Source: Bacteroidales bacterium (lineage in GTDB: Bacteria; Bacteroidota; Bacteroidia; Bacteroidales; UBA1715). From it: a stretch of DNA of 64,000 bases. The stretch lies in assembly GCA_016714605.1 (NCBI GenBank), contig JADKDL010000002.1, positions 400,881 to 464,880 on the forward strand. Direction: 5' to 3'. The notes beneath the pieces are model-generated. The model was not told the DNA's origin, did not search any database, and saw nothing but the letters and a program-made list of their open reading frames with translations. Each line of letters opens with the position of its first letter. Positions within the stretch are counted from its first letter, which is position 1. Both the position numbers and the translations under genes were made by a program. Shown in pieces: positions 19,997-29,483 of the stretch.

Positions 19997-21445
19997 TTAT
20001 TTCAAAGCAAGTGTCCTTTTAAGTAATTGCCAATATCGTCCAACTGAAGCAATGTTAACTTTTTCATCAGGTGAATGTGGGTACTGTATAGTAGGCCCAA
20101 TAGAAATCATGTCTAAATGTGGGTGTGAGTTTCCAATTATTCCGCATTCCAATCCTGCATGTACTACTTTAATTTTTGCCTTCCTATTATATACTGCTTC
20201 GTATGGGTTTATTATTTTTTTCAGAAATGCCGATTCATAATTTGGTTTCCAGCCCGGATATGAGCCTGTTAATTCCACTTCACCTTTAAATAAAATACAA
20301 ATATCTTTTATCGCTTTTCCTAAATTCTGTTTTTCTGTATCGTCCGAACTTCTCAATAGGCAATTTACTTCAATCGATGATTCTAAGGTTTTTATAATTG
20401 ACAAGTTATTTGAAGTGCGTACGGTCAAATCTGCCGAATCTTCGTAAGTAATTACTCCGTTGGGAATTGTAAGTATTGCATTTATTATTCTTTCTGCATC
20501 TTTAGGTAGTAAACAAACAGTTGAATCTTTGCATTCTGTAGCTAAAATCGCAATGTCTTTTTCTATTGGGTAAAACTCTTCTTGAATATTAAGTGTTACT
20601 ATTTTCATAAATTGCAGAAATTCATGCTGATTTATTTCTGGTATTACAATCGTAGCATGTGCTTCTCTTGGTATTGCATTTCTCATATTTCCACCTTCTA
20701 CAGAAGCTATCTGAGCCCCAAAGCGAATCATCAATTGCTTTACTATTCTACATAAAACAATATTAGCATTTGCTCTGTTCATGTGTATATTCACACCTGA
20801 ATGTCCGCCAAGTAATCCGGAAATCTTGATCGTGTACGTGATTCCTTTCGTCTGGATGTTTTGTGTTTTAAATTTAAAAATGCAGTTTGCGTCTTCTCCA
20901 CCTGCGCAACCTATTATTATTTCTTCATCGTCTTCTGTGTCTGTATTTATGAGTATTGAGCCTTCAAGTGTATTCGGTTGCAAACCGAATGCTCCTATCA
21001 TTCCTATTTCTTCTCCAATGGTAAAAAGTGCTTCAATTGGCCCGTGCGATATTGTTCTATCTTCCAATATTGCAAGTATCGATGCAGCTCCAATTCCATT
21101 ATCTGCACCTAATGTTGTGTTTTGAGCTTTTACCCATTCGCCGTCTATAATTGGCTTTATTGCATCTCGTAAAAAATCATGCTGTACATCGCTGTTTTTC
21201 TGTGGCACCATGTCTATATGGGCTTGCAATATAATGGTTTTATTATTTTCAAATCCTACAGTTGCCGGTTTTTTAATTATTATATTTCCAACTGCATCTA
21301 TTTTTGTATCTAATGATAATTGTTTTCCAAAAGTATATATATAATCTGTAAGTTCTTTTTCATGTTCCGATGGGTGGGGTATTGAACAAATATTATTAAA
21401 ATGTTTCCAAAGTAATTTCGGCTCTAAATCAGTTATATTAGTCAT
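19997..21445 (-). CDS. pepD: Aminoacyl-histidine dipeptidase (PepD, M20 family)
   Basis: 482 residues, close to the usual length of PepD. It hydrolyses Xaa-His and other unspecific dipeptides using two zinc ions in the cytoplasm. Metal and catalytic motifs appear in order: LQAHIDMVPQ (His and Asp, near residue 78), LGADNGIGAA (bridging Asp, near 118), TIGEEIGMIGA (catalytic Glu and ligand, near 147), NTDTEDDEEIIIGCAGGED (ligand Asp, near 170) and VHAGLECGIIG (ligand His, near 435). No signal peptide. It is intact and in the same direction as the M28 peptidase upstream, from which it is separated by 60 bases. Confidence 0.92.
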   Translation of the reverse strand: MTNITDLEPKLLWKHFNNICSIPHPSEHEKELTDYIYTFGKQLSLDTKIDAVGNIIIKKPATVGFENNKTIILQAHIDMVPQKNSDVQHDFLRDAIKPIIDGEWVKAQNTTLGADNGIGAASILAILEDRTISHGPIEALFTIGEEIGMIGAFGLQPNTLEGSILINTDTEDDEEIIIGCAGGEDANCIFKFKTQNIQTKGITYTIKISGLLGGHSGVNIHMNRANANIVLCRIVKQLMIRFGAQIASVEGGNMRNAIPREAHATIVIPEINQHEFLQFMKIVTLNIQEEFYPIEKDIAILATECKDSTVCLLPKDAERIINAILTIPNGVITYEDSADLTVRTSNNLSIIKTLESSIEVNCLLRSSDDTEKQNLGKAIKDICILFKGEVELTGSYPGWKPNYESAFLKKIINPYEAVYNRKAKIKVVHAGLECGIIGNSHPHLDMISIGPTIQYPHSPDEKVNIASVGRYWQLLKRTLALK

Positions 21446-21505
21446 GATTTTTAAATTATTAGAAAAGGTGATTTTAATTTTTCTTAAGAAATCTATTATT
21501 ATAAA

Positions 21506-22801
21506 TTATCTTGTTTTATATGATTCTACAAATTTAATAAGAAGTTGCTTATAATTTTCAAAAGCATAGAACGATATATTTTCATATCTATCATTTAAAT
21601 CGTGATATGCTTTGTTGCCTCCAAGTGTGTATGAATAAAAGCTGGGAACATTCTTTTGGTGAAAAGGGCAATGGTCGCTATTGCAGGCAGCACCTCTTTT
21701 CTTAATAGTATTTAATAAATTGTATTTTGTATTTAAGCTATCAACTAGTTGAAATTCTTTTTCATAGAGTGTACTGTTTACAATTTGAATGCCTTCTTCT
21801 CCGGTACCTGCCAAGTCTAAATTCCATAGAAAAGCTATTTTTTCTAAATCAAACATTGGGTGGTTTGCAAAGTATGTTGAGCCTTTAAGTCCTATCTCTT
21901 CTCCTGAAAAGGCAATAAAAACTATTGTGAAATCTGATTTGTTTGTGGAGAAATAGTTCAATAATTCAAGCAGCATTGCTACACCACTTGCATTGTCGTT
22001 GGCTCCGGGGAATATTGCATCGCCAAAATTACCTAAATGGTCGTAGTGTGCTGTAAATACAATAAAACTATCTGGTTCTGTTTTTCCGGGCACATAGCAC
22101 AATACATTACGGGTAGTGTATTGTGCTATGTATTTGTTCTTTATAGCAACTTCAATAGTCTTTATATCTTTTTTATATTCATGTATGTAAATCCATGTTT
22201 TGCTGGAAACAGAAATATCTGGCGACCATGTTAATTTAGATTCGCTATTGAAAACAACTCTATTGAAAACAGGTTCGTTTTCTTGTATTAATTTATATAC
22301 TTGCTTCTTTTTAGTTTCAAATTCGGGTAATTCTGAAATTGCATTAAAATCAATCAAGAATATTTGATTTTCTTTTAATTTCAGAGGAAGATAGTTCGCT
22401 ATTAAAAGTGAATCAATTGAAATATTCACAACTTCAAAATTTCCTTTCAAACTTTGCGAGTTGCCCGTTGCCAAATAGTCAGCCCCTGCTTTTAGAGTGT
22501 CTTGATTTACTATTAATAGGGTGCTGTATGGAAAGGTATTTACACTCACATCAAAATATTGTTTGTAATCTGATGCGAAAGCTATTCCATCTAGTTTAAT
22601 AAATTCTTTTTCAATGTAATCAGATGCTTTATCAACTCCTTCGTTTGTATATCCTCTGCCGTTGAAATAGGCTGATGATAAGTGTTTTACCGTAGTCTGA
22701 TATGATTTTAAGGAATCTTGTGAATACCCATGTAAACAAATACTTAATAACAGTACAGAAAGGTAGATATGTTTAACGATTGTAAATTTAAAATTTGGCA
22801 T
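21506..22801 (-). CDS. Secreted M28-family zinc aminopeptidase
   Basis: 431 residues with an N-terminal signal peptide (IYLSVLLLSICLHGYSQ). The M28 zinc ligands are all present: HYDHLG (near residue 252), GANDNASGVAML (near 268), FSGEEIGLKG (catalytic Glu, near 303), LDLAGTG (near 330) and SDHCPF (near 393). It is predicted to act outside the cytoplasm, cleaving N-terminal residues from peptides. The preceding 200 residues contain a protease-associated-like insert of unclear function. It probably feeds peptides to systems such as PepD downstream; that link is inference from position. Confidence 0.87.
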   Translation of the reverse strand: MPNFKFTIVKHIYLSVLLLSICLHGYSQDSLKSYQTTVKHLSSAYFNGRGYTNEGVDKASDYIEKEFIKLDGIAFASDYKQYFDVSVNTFPYSTLLIVNQDTLKAGADYLATGNSQSLKGNFEVVNISIDSLLIANYLPLKLKENQIFLIDFNAISELPEFETKKKQVYKLIQENEPVFNRVVFNSESKLTWSPDISVSSKTWIYIHEYKKDIKTIEVAIKNKYIAQYTTRNVLCYVPGKTEPDSFIVFTAHYDHLGNFGDAIFPGANDNASGVAMLLELLNYFSTNKSDFTIVFIAFSGEEIGLKGSTYFANHPMFDLEKIAFLWNLDLAGTGEEGIQIVNSTLYEKEFQLVDSLNTKYNLLNTIKKRGAACNSDHCPFHQKNVPSFYSYTLGGNKAYHDLNDRYENISFYAFENYKQLLIKFVESYKTR

Positions 22802-22847
22802 AATACTTTTTTATCATTGAAATGTATCAAGATTACTGATATCTATT

Positions 22848-24176
22848 TTAGATTTCTCTGAGCAATTTGTTTGATGGTTGAGACTCTAAGCATTGTCTAA
22901 AACTTTCAAAAAATTTCTTTGTATTTAGCATGTTCGTTCTCTGATATAATTTCACTAGATTGAATTCCGTTTTTTCTACACTTTCAATTACATATCTAAT
23001 GGTAAGTAAATGAGTAGATAGTGCTGGTTGATAGGCGTAAAGTTTGTCAATATTTGTTTTTACTTCCGAAATTATTTTTGCTGCAATTAAAGTATCAAGT
23101 ATGTATTTGATTATTCTTTCGGAGACATCAAGTTTTTGAGAAATTTCATGCGCAATAAATGCGTTTTCTCCTTTTTCAAATCGATTAACAATAAGTTCGG
23201 TCGTGAGTACAGACAAGGTTATTTTTGCCTCATGACTCAATTTATTTGAATTTATCTGTGTTTCATATTCCGATACATTTTGTATTGCATAAGACAATTC
23301 TGCTCCAATGAGTACAATGTACCAACTGGTTTGTAACCAAACTAAAAAGAGGGGTATAGCTGCAAAACTTCCGTATATGGCATTGTACTGGGCTACACCA
23401 ACTTGAAATTTTATATATAAATATTGTGTTATTTGAAATGAAATACCGCCTATAATTCCGGCTATCATTGCCGACTTAAAATTTACTTTTGTATTTGGAA
23501 TTGTCATGTAAATGAAGGCAAATACTATCCAAATTAAGCTATATGGTAAAATATTTAATGATAATGAAATGAGCCAACCAAAAGATTGTAGCCAAGCAAT
23601 AGAGTTTGACAAGTGGTCTATATAGTTGCTTATAAATATTGTAGAACTGTTTGAAATTAAAAAAAACACCGGAGTAAAAATCATAATTGCCATATAATCA
23701 GTAGCTTTTCTTATGATTGTTCTTGGTTTTTTTATTTGCCATATTTCGTTAAATGATGTCTCTATATTTCCAAGTACTTTCATAACCGTCCATAAAAGCA
23801 TAATAAGTCCGGCACCGGCAATTATGTCGCCATTGGTGTTGTTTAGAAATTTATGAGCCATTTCGAATACTTGGTCAAGAATTTCCTTTTTATCTGCAAA
23901 GTCTTCATATATCTGTGCTTCAAGTGTTTTTTCATAACCAAATCCTTTTGCTATTCCAAAAAACATTGCCACAATCGGAATGACTGAAAGCATGGTGTAA
24001 TAGGTTAATGCAGAAGCTTTTTGAGCACAATTATCTTCTATTGAGCGCTTGGTAGCAATTATTATAATTCTTATTAATCTTATTAGCGTAGATCCATTCT
24101 TTATCTGATGTTTTAAATTTGGTTGCCAAATAATATTTGTAAAGAAATCAATCTTTTTTTTAATTTTTTTTATCAT
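22848..24176 (-). CDS. YihY/BrkB-family inner-membrane protein
   Basis: 442 residues with six predicted membrane helices in the first 290, and the family landmarks KASALTYYTMLSVIPIVAMF, FNEIWQIKK and AAIPLFLVWLQTSWYIVLIG. The C-terminal 130 residues are soluble and resemble a winged-helix segment (ISQKLDVSERIIKYILDTL), common in Bacteroidota members. The family was once called ribonuclease BN by mistake; its true role is unknown, with suggestions of transport. It stands alone, divergent from 24546. Confidence 0.85.
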   Translation of the reverse strand: MIKKIKKKIDFFTNIIWQPNLKHQIKNGSTLIRLIRIIIIATKRSIEDNCAQKASALTYYTMLSVIPIVAMFFGIAKGFGYEKTLEAQIYEDFADKKEILDQVFEMAHKFLNNTNGDIIAGAGLIMLLWTVMKVLGNIETSFNEIWQIKKPRTIIRKATDYMAIMIFTPVFFLISNSSTIFISNYIDHLSNSIAWLQSFGWLISLSLNILPYSLIWIVFAFIYMTIPNTKVNFKSAMIAGIIGGISFQITQYLYIKFQVGVAQYNAIYGSFAAIPLFLVWLQTSWYIVLIGAELSYAIQNVSEYETQINSNKLSHEAKITLSVLTTELIVNRFEKGENAFIAHEISQKLDVSERIIKYILDTLIAAKIISEVKTNIDKLYAYQPALSTHLLTIRYVIESVEKTEFNLVKLYQRTNMLNTKKFFESFRQCLESQPSNKLLREI

Positions 24177-24445
24177 TATACTGCTACTTTTTTAAGGTCT
24201 ATTTCAGTTAAGTATCTAAAAGAAACTGAACAGAAATTTGTTGTGATGGTTTATTGCAATGGATTTAAATAAGCTTAAATTTATCGTGTCTTTGTATTCT
24301 AATACAAGCGTTTGAATACATTTTCTGAGTGTAAAGTTTTGATAATTATATTAAAAAAAAATCTTCCTCTCAAAAATTTGATGTAAACTATAACATCAAA
24401 TTTAATGAAATGTTTCTAAGTTGGTTTAAAATAATTCTAATTTCT

Positions 24446-24453
24446 TATATTTG
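24446..24453 (+). promoter_or_regulatory. Probable -7 box in the 24177-24545 intergenic region
   Basis: TATATTTG fits TAnnTTTG, with TTGG at 24421 as a poor -33 candidate. The 369-base region between the divergent yihY-type gene and 24546 is very AT-rich. Apart from this box I see no ORF or hairpin in it. The leader to 24546 would be about 90 bases. Confidence 0.4.
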
Positions 24454-24545
24454 CCTATATTTTTTTAGTTAGAGAATGCGAAGTTGTATTTCTGTAACGT
24501 ATTAATTAGAGATTTATAGATACAAATAGTTAAATAAAAATCAGT

Positions 24546-24926
24546 ATGAAAATAGGTAAAAAATTATTGTTAATAAGTGTTTTAGTAGTGGTTTTGTCTG
24601 CTTCAATTTTTGCCGGACATAATTGGAAAAGAGTGAATTATATGGATTCAACTATCTTTTCTGCAATAGTAACCGTTGATAATAAACCTGCAAAAGCCGG
24701 TGATATTGTTGGTGCATTTGTTGGTTCAGAGTAGAATGAGTAAGCTACGGTGTTTATGAATAATGACACGGCTTATATCTCTTCAGTAATACATGGTTTA
24801 GAACCGGAAAAAGTGGAATTTAAATTTTGGCAAGCCGAAACAGATAAGATATTTGTAGTAGATACAACAATTACTTCAATTATGGTGGAAGTGAATTTGT
24901 TCAAAATTAAAGTTGCTAAAAAATAA
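24546..24926 (+). CDS. Small secreted beta-rich protein (one frameshift)
   Basis: Signal peptide of about 22 residues (LLLISVLVVVLSASIFAG). It then has FSAIVTVDNKPAKAGDIVGAF and, after a frameshift near 24733, ATVFMNNDTAYISSVIHG and VEFKFWQAETDKIFVVD, ending at 24926. The pattern DIVGAFVGSE...C followed by a FKFW strand resembles the small beta-sandwich modules (GD-VGAFV-DECRG) repeated in many T9SS-secreted proteins, here alone and without a sorting tail. Exact function unknown. Confidence 0.5.
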
Positions 24927-24934
24927 TAACAACT

Positions 24935-25228
24935 TTAATCAATATCGAAAGGATTATATCTTCTTGTATATTTTTGTGTAGCAGAGCCATAAGATCTTCT
25001 ATTGGCTCTTCTTTTTAGCTTTTTATTTCTATGCTTTTTTAAGTCGCTATCAGAGCCCATCTTTTTCTTCTTGGCATAGCTATCTGTGCTTAATTCTATT
25101 GAAGATCCTGCTGTTGCAATGTTTGAATGTAATACATAGGTATTAATCTCAACACTTTCAGAGTTACAAAGTGCTGAATTTCCGCAAATTATTAGTAAAG
25201 ATATAAATATTACTAATTTTGTTTTCAT
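24935..25228 (-). CDS. Small basic secreted protein, unknown function
   Basis: 97 residues: a signal peptide (MKTKLVIFISLLIICGNSALC) followed by a Ser/Thr-rich part and a very basic tail (KKKKMGSDSDLKKHRNKKLK, then RRANRRSYG and RRYNPFDID). The lysine/arginine content suggests binding to nucleic acid, lipopolysaccharide or another anionic partner outside the cytoplasm. I recognise no family. It converges on 24546 with only 8 bases between the stops. Confidence 0.5.
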   Translation of the reverse strand: MKTKLVIFISLLIICGNSALCNSESVEINTYVLHSNIATAGSSIELSTDSYAKKKKMGSDSDLKKHRNKKLKRRANRRSYGSATQKYTRRYNPFDID

Positions 25229-25475
25229 GTGTTTGTTTTTTAATTGTTTTTTTTATTCTTTCAAACGGTACATTTATTCTGACAATCTTTTTTTATATAT
25301 ATTGTAAGGAATAACACAATTATTGCTACCTATAGGAGATTAAAATTTTATAGCGAAATATAGTTAATTTGATTCTATGCTTCAAAGAAAAAAAAGGTGA
25401 TTTAAGTTGCTTGTAAAGGGGAATTAATATCATTCTTTAAATTTTTTTACAGAGATGTATATTAAAAAAATAAGT

Positions 25476-25483
25476 TATATTTG
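25476..25483 (+). promoter_or_regulatory. Probable -7 box for the lipoprotein gene
   Basis: TATATTTG (TAnnTTTG) lies 65 bases before the ATG at 25548. The 319-base region 25229-25547 is otherwise plain AT-rich sequence without an ORF. Confidence 0.4.
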
Positions 25484-25547
25484 CAGAGTTTAAATTTTAA
25501 AATTATTTTATTTAAGTATAACTATTATTAACCAAAATTATTTAATT

Positions 25548-26376
25548 ATGAAAAAATTGCATTTATTATTAGTTGGAATGTTAGCACTTAGTGTTAGTTT
25601 ATTTACAAGTTGTGGTGAAGAAGAAGTAGATCCAGAAGCACCAAAATTAAACTGGACAAATTATGACGGAAGTGATAAATCAGTTTTAGTAGGTGAAGCT
25701 GTTTCTTTTGAATTTGAAATTGAAAAAGTAACAAATGACATTAAAAGTGTAGAAGTATACTATACAGTAGGCTCTGGTGATGATTTTTATCTTTGTAATA
25801 CCGCTGATAGTTCTAGTGCTCCTAAAGATGGTGATAAAATAAAAGTATCTAAAACATTCACTGGTGTTGGAGTTTATCCTTTTGTATTTGTTGTTACAGA
25901 TAAAGAAGATTTGAAATTTACAGATACTGTAAATGTAACTGTTGAGGCTGCTTTTAACTGATCAAGGTTCTAAAACTTTAGGTGCTTCAGGTGCTTCAAC
26001 AGGTAGTTATTATTCAGTTGAAACTAACACAGTTTATACAACAGCTGATGCTAAAACAAATGTTGCAAAAATTAATATCGTTTATAACTATGATGCTACT
26101 GACGGAGCACAAGTTTATTCACCAAAATTAAGTACAGCATTAGGCTCTTTGACTGGTGTAACTGAAACTAAATTCGTTAAATCTACAATTGCTTTTGCAA
26201 CTGCAAAACCAGCTGATTTAACGGCTGTAACTCCTACTGAAACAAAAATTAAAAACCTTGCAAAAGACGATGTTATTGTTTTTAAAACTGAAGCTGGTAA
26301 AATGGGTATTTTCTTAGTTGAAAGTATTGTTGCTAGTGCAGATGGAACTGCCGTATTAAAGATTAAAGTGAAATAG
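25548..26376 (+). CDS. Surface or periplasmic lipoprotein (one frameshift)
   Basis: Lipoprotein signal with the lipobox LFTSCG (Cys at residue 22), followed by acidic EEEVDPEAP, a possible lipoprotein surface-export-type context. Two beta-sandwich halves follow: residues to about 137 with VTDKEDLKFTDTVNVTVEA, then in another frame LTDQGSKTLGASGASTGSYY to KIKVK at 26376. A break at about 25955 (poly-T region) separates them. The first half is related to Ig-like domains of Bacteroidota lipoproteins; the function is unknown. It is followed by a clear terminator, so it is a single-gene unit. Confidence 0.6.
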
Positions 26377-26404
26377 TTTTAGAAATAAAACATATTTTAT
26401 ACCT

Positions 26405-26441
26405 AAAAAGGGTTGATAACTAATAATTATCAACCCTTTTT
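26405..26441 (+). terminator. Intrinsic terminator after the lipoprotein gene
   Basis: A perfect 15-base stem, AAAAAGGGTTGATAA with TTATCAACCCTTTTT, around a 7-base loop, flanked by A and T runs. Confidence 0.8.
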
Positions 26442-26631
26442 GATTAAAACAGTAATGTTTAATATCTTGCTTCAAAGAAAACTAACAATCAATCAGGCAT
26501 AAAAACATTCGTTTTTTTTGAATTGAGAATTTTTAGTAATAGCCTCATTTGTAATATGTAAACTTAGGATTTTATTAATTACTGTTTTGATTTGCAAGTT
26601 TTGTTTGTGCTAAATTTTTAATTTAAAAAAG

Positions 26632-28581
26632 ATGAGAATTTTATTAATTCAACCAATTGTATTTACCGATGTAGAATACCGTGTGGCACTGTCTGTACCA
26701 TATTTAGGCATTAAATCTCTTTTTGCACCGCATGCCTTAGCAACTATTGCAGCACTTACGCCACCTGAACATGAAGTAGTTATTTTTGATGAAGCTATTG
26801 AGGGTGAAATTGAAAAAGCATCATTTACTATTAAGGATTTTGATATTGTTGGCGTACACATAACAACAAATTTGGTTGATAGATGTTTTCAAATTGCATC
26901 ATATTTTGAGGTGAATGCTCCAAAGGTTTATCGTGTAGCAGGAGGTATTGGTATCTCATTAATATCTAAAGAAAAAACCGAGTGCTTTCAGTCACTCTTT
27001 TATGGTGAAGCAGAAGAAACTTGGGTTTCTTTTATAAGCGATTTTATAGATAATAACCCAAGTAAAATATATAGAAAATATACACACCCCAACATGGAAC
27101 AAGTTCCTATTCCTCGTTGGGATTTGATTAAAAACAATATATCAAAGTACGGTACCGTACCTATTCAGACAACAAGAGGCTGCCCTTTCGATTGTAATTT
27201 CTGTAATGTGATTTATACCTATGGTCGGAAAATGAGGTTTAAAACCATTGCACAAGTCATCGAAGAGGTTAAGTATTTATATTCACTTGGTGTGAAAAAT
27301 TTATTTTTTGCCGATGATAATTTTGCCGGAAATAAAAAATATTGCAAAGATTTACTAAAACAATTAAAAACTTTAAACAATAGTTTTAAAGTTCCGCTTA
27401 CGTTCATGACTCAGCTTGACATTACTATTGCTCAAGATGATGAGTTGCTTGAACTTCTAGCCGATTCTAATTTTGTAGAAGTAATGATAGGTATTGAATC
27501 TATTAATGTCTCTTCGCTTTTAGAGGTTAATAAACTGCAGAATACCAAAAATGACATAACCGATGCGGTACTTAAAATTCAATCGTACGGAATTTCTGTT
27601 TTTGCTCACATGATTGCCGGTTTCGACAATGATACGGTAGACACGTTTGAGCATATCGAATTGTTCTTTAAAAAAGCAAATTTAACTGAGTATCTCCTAC
27701 ATCCGCTTATGGCGCCTCCGGGTACTAAGTTGTGGTACAAATATAAAAGAGAATCACGGGTTATTGATGTAGAATCTACCGTGCTCAAAAACTCAACCGA
27801 TATTGTGCCTAACATCGTCCCTAAAAGCATGAGCAGAGTGGAACTCATGGGTGGTTTGCTTTCGTTTTGGAATAAAGTTTCTGATGTGGAACATAATTTC
27901 TTGCGGGCTCAAGCTTATATCGATGGTATTCAGCGAATTCCAAATATTAAAAATCCTGGAATTGCAGAATTGATGAAAATGAGAAAAGAGATTTTTAATA
28001 CATTTATTTATTTTAGTTTCAAAGCTAATAAAAAAGATAGAAGTGCTTTTTTGAAATTGATTAGGAAAATGATAAAAAAATCGCCCCTTTTGGTAAATAG
28101 AGTGATTTTTCTTTATACAAATTATTTAATGGGAGTAAAGCGTGTTAAGATATATACTAATATGCTTTCTGAACAAATTAAGAATGAATCAAAATCAGAT
28201 TTTAGTTTAAATATACTCAATTCTGATGTTCCAATTTCTGAAAATATAATAAAGAATATAAGCGAGATTTTTCATTTTACAAGTGATATAATTATAGAAC
28301 ATTTAACGTCGAAAGAACTGGCTCAAGATGTTTTGATCGAATCTGTTACCGATTTTAATGATTTGTTTGGTGCCGATTTTATAGAATTTGACACACATCA
28401 GAAACAAAATTTAAGAGTTTGCACTGTACGGGTTATTAATTCCGGAGATTGGAAGGGAAATAAAGAAAGTAAAGAAAAGGAGAATGTTATTTCTAAGGGA
28501 TTAAATCTTGATAATCATCAAGATTTGTTAAATATACTTGATAATAATATAAGATTCAAAAATCAATTACTTACCAAATAG
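26632..28581 (+). CDS. B12-binding-type radical SAM protein (DUF4070 group)
   Basis: 649 residues. Residues 1-140 form a Rossmann-like cobalamin-binding-type domain (LLIQPIVF..., FDIVGVHITTN), though no DxHxxG motif is visible. The radical SAM core has the 4Fe-4S motif RGCPFDCNFC near residue 187, then FFADDNFAGNKKY and EVMIGIESIN. The C-terminal part (MAPPGTKLW, RVELMGGLLSFW) matches the DUF4070 region of this class. Members modify lipids, tetrapyrroles or unknown small molecules; the substrate here is unknown. The last 150 residues (SDFSLNILNSDVPISENIIK onward) look like an extra lineage-specific domain. Intact, monocistronic, with a terminator. Confidence 0.82.
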   Translation: MRILLIQPIVFTDVEYRVALSVPYLGIKSLFAPHALATIAALTPPEHEVVIFDEAIEGEIEKASFTIKDFDIVGVHITTNLVDRCFQIASYFEVNAPKVYRVAGGIGISLISKEKTECFQSLFYGEAEETWVSFISDFIDNNPSKIYRKYTHPNMEQVPIPRWDLIKNNISKYGTVPIQTTRGCPFDCNFCNVIYTYGRKMRFKTIAQVIEEVKYLYSLGVKNLFFADDNFAGNKKYCKDLLKQLKTLNNSFKVPLTFMTQLDITIAQDDELLELLADSNFVEVMIGIESINVSSLLEVNKLQNTKNDITDAVLKIQSYGISVFAHMIAGFDNDTVDTFEHIELFFKKANLTEYLLHPLMAPPGTKLWYKYKRESRVIDVESTVLKNSTDIVPNIVPKSMSRVELMGGLLSFWNKVSDVEHNFLRAQAYIDGIQRIPNIKNPGIAELMKMRKEIFNTFIYFSFKANKKDRSAFLKLIRKMIKKSPLLVNRVIFLYTNYLMGVKRVKIYTNMLSEQIKNESKSDFSLNILNSDVPISENIIKNISEIFHFTSDIIIEHLTSKELAQDVLIESVTDFNDLFGADFIEFDTHQKQNLRVCTVRVINSGDWKGNKESKEKENVISKGLNLDNHQDLLNILDNNIRFKNQLLTK

Positions 28582-28586
28582 ATTAA

Positions 28587-28627
28587 ATTATAAAGTCTGA
28601 AATTAGAAAAATTTCAGACTTTATAAT
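28587..28627. terminator. Bidirectional terminator between the radical SAM gene and hup
   Basis: A perfect 17-base stem (28587-28603 with 28611-28627) and 7-base loop lie between two convergent genes. Confidence 0.75.
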
Positions 28628-28669
28628 GATGTTAATTTTTTTTACTATATGTAAAAAATCTATTTTTTT

Positions 28670-28942
28670 TTATTGAATAGACTCATCTAAAGCTTTACCA
28701 GGCTTAAATTTTGCAACTTTTTTCGCAGCAATTTTAATTTCTTTTCCGGTTTGCGGATTTCTACCTGTACGTTCAGATCTTTGGCTCACACCAAAAGTTC
28801 CAAAACCTACTAATTGTACACTGTCACCTTTAGAAAGTGCTCCTTTTACTGCAGACATTAATGCATTCAGTGCTTTTTCTGAATCAACTTTTGTTAAACC
28901 TGCTTCTTCTGATATAGCAGCTACTAATTCCGATTTATTCAT
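28670..28942 (-). CDS. hup: HU-family nucleoid DNA-binding protein
   Basis: 90 residues, the exact family length. It has MNKSELVAAISEEAGLTK at the start, GDSVQLVGFGTFGV in the core and the DNA-binding arm RTGRNPQTGKEIKIAAKK. HU bends DNA and compacts the nucleoid. A near-ideal Bacteroidota promoter precedes it, in keeping with high expression. Confidence 0.95.
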   Translation of the reverse strand: MNKSELVAAISEEAGLTKVDSEKALNALMSAVKGALSKGDSVQLVGFGTFGVSQRSERTGRNPQTGKEIKIAAKKVAKFKPGKALDESIQ

Positions 28943-28976
28943 GTTTTTTAGTTTTTATTAAATTATCAATGTAATT

Positions 28977-29006
28977 CAAATATATAAAAAAAAACTATAT
29001 TTCAAA
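28977..29006 (-). promoter_or_regulatory. Promoter of hup
   Basis: On the minus strand TTTG (29006-29003), 18 bases, then TATATTTG (28984-28977), 35 bases before the start codon. This is an exact TTTG-N18-TAnnTTTG match. Confidence 0.6.
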
Positions 29007-29123
29007 TAAGTATAAAACAAAATAAATAAAAATCTTAAATACTAAGTTTAATAATAATAAGGTAAGGGAGTTATTATAGTAAAACGAAGCGCAGAGGCTG
29101 TTTTGGAATTGAAAATTAAAAAG

Positions 29124-29197
29124 TGACTCCGCAGGGATTCGAACCCCGAACCTTCTGATCCGTAGTCAAATGCTCTATCCAATTAAGCTACGGAGCC
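29124..29197 (-). tRNA. tRNA-Arg (anticodon ACG)
   Basis: The minus strand folds as a cloverleaf: acceptor GGCTCCG with CGGAGTC, D arm GCTT...GAGC, anticodon stem TTTGA/TCAGA around loop CTACGGA (anticodon ACG), and T arm with GTTCGAATC. The CCA end is not encoded. It is a solitary tRNA gene between hup and the AsmA-family gene. Confidence 0.9.
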
Positions 29198-29322
29198 TTT
29201 TTAATATTCCCTTATTTCAGGGCTGCAAATATATTACTGTTTTTTTTATTTTCAAATCTTTTTTTTATTTTTTTATTTTTCAATTTTCATTTATGGTTAT
29301 TTATTATATTTTCAATTAATGT

Positions 29323-29352
29323 ATTGCAATTGCATTCATATTTTTATATTTG
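29323..29352 (+). promoter_or_regulatory. Probable promoter for the AsmA-family gene
   Basis: TTG at 29324-29326, 18 bases, TATATTTG at 29345-29352. It lies 131 bases before the ATG at 29484. Confidence 0.45.
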
Positions 29353-29483
29353 TGTATATGCTATTATTAAAATGAAGATGTCAATATTTAGTTGAGTACA
29401 AATAAAGTTAAAAATTAATAGTTTTATAATCAGATGTTTTGATAGTTTGAAATAATTTAAATGAATTTATATAAAACGTATTT

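Noticed and set aside
29124..29197. Integrated mobile element at the tRNA-Arg gene
   Set aside because: No integrase gene and no duplicated tRNA 3' end were seen on either side.
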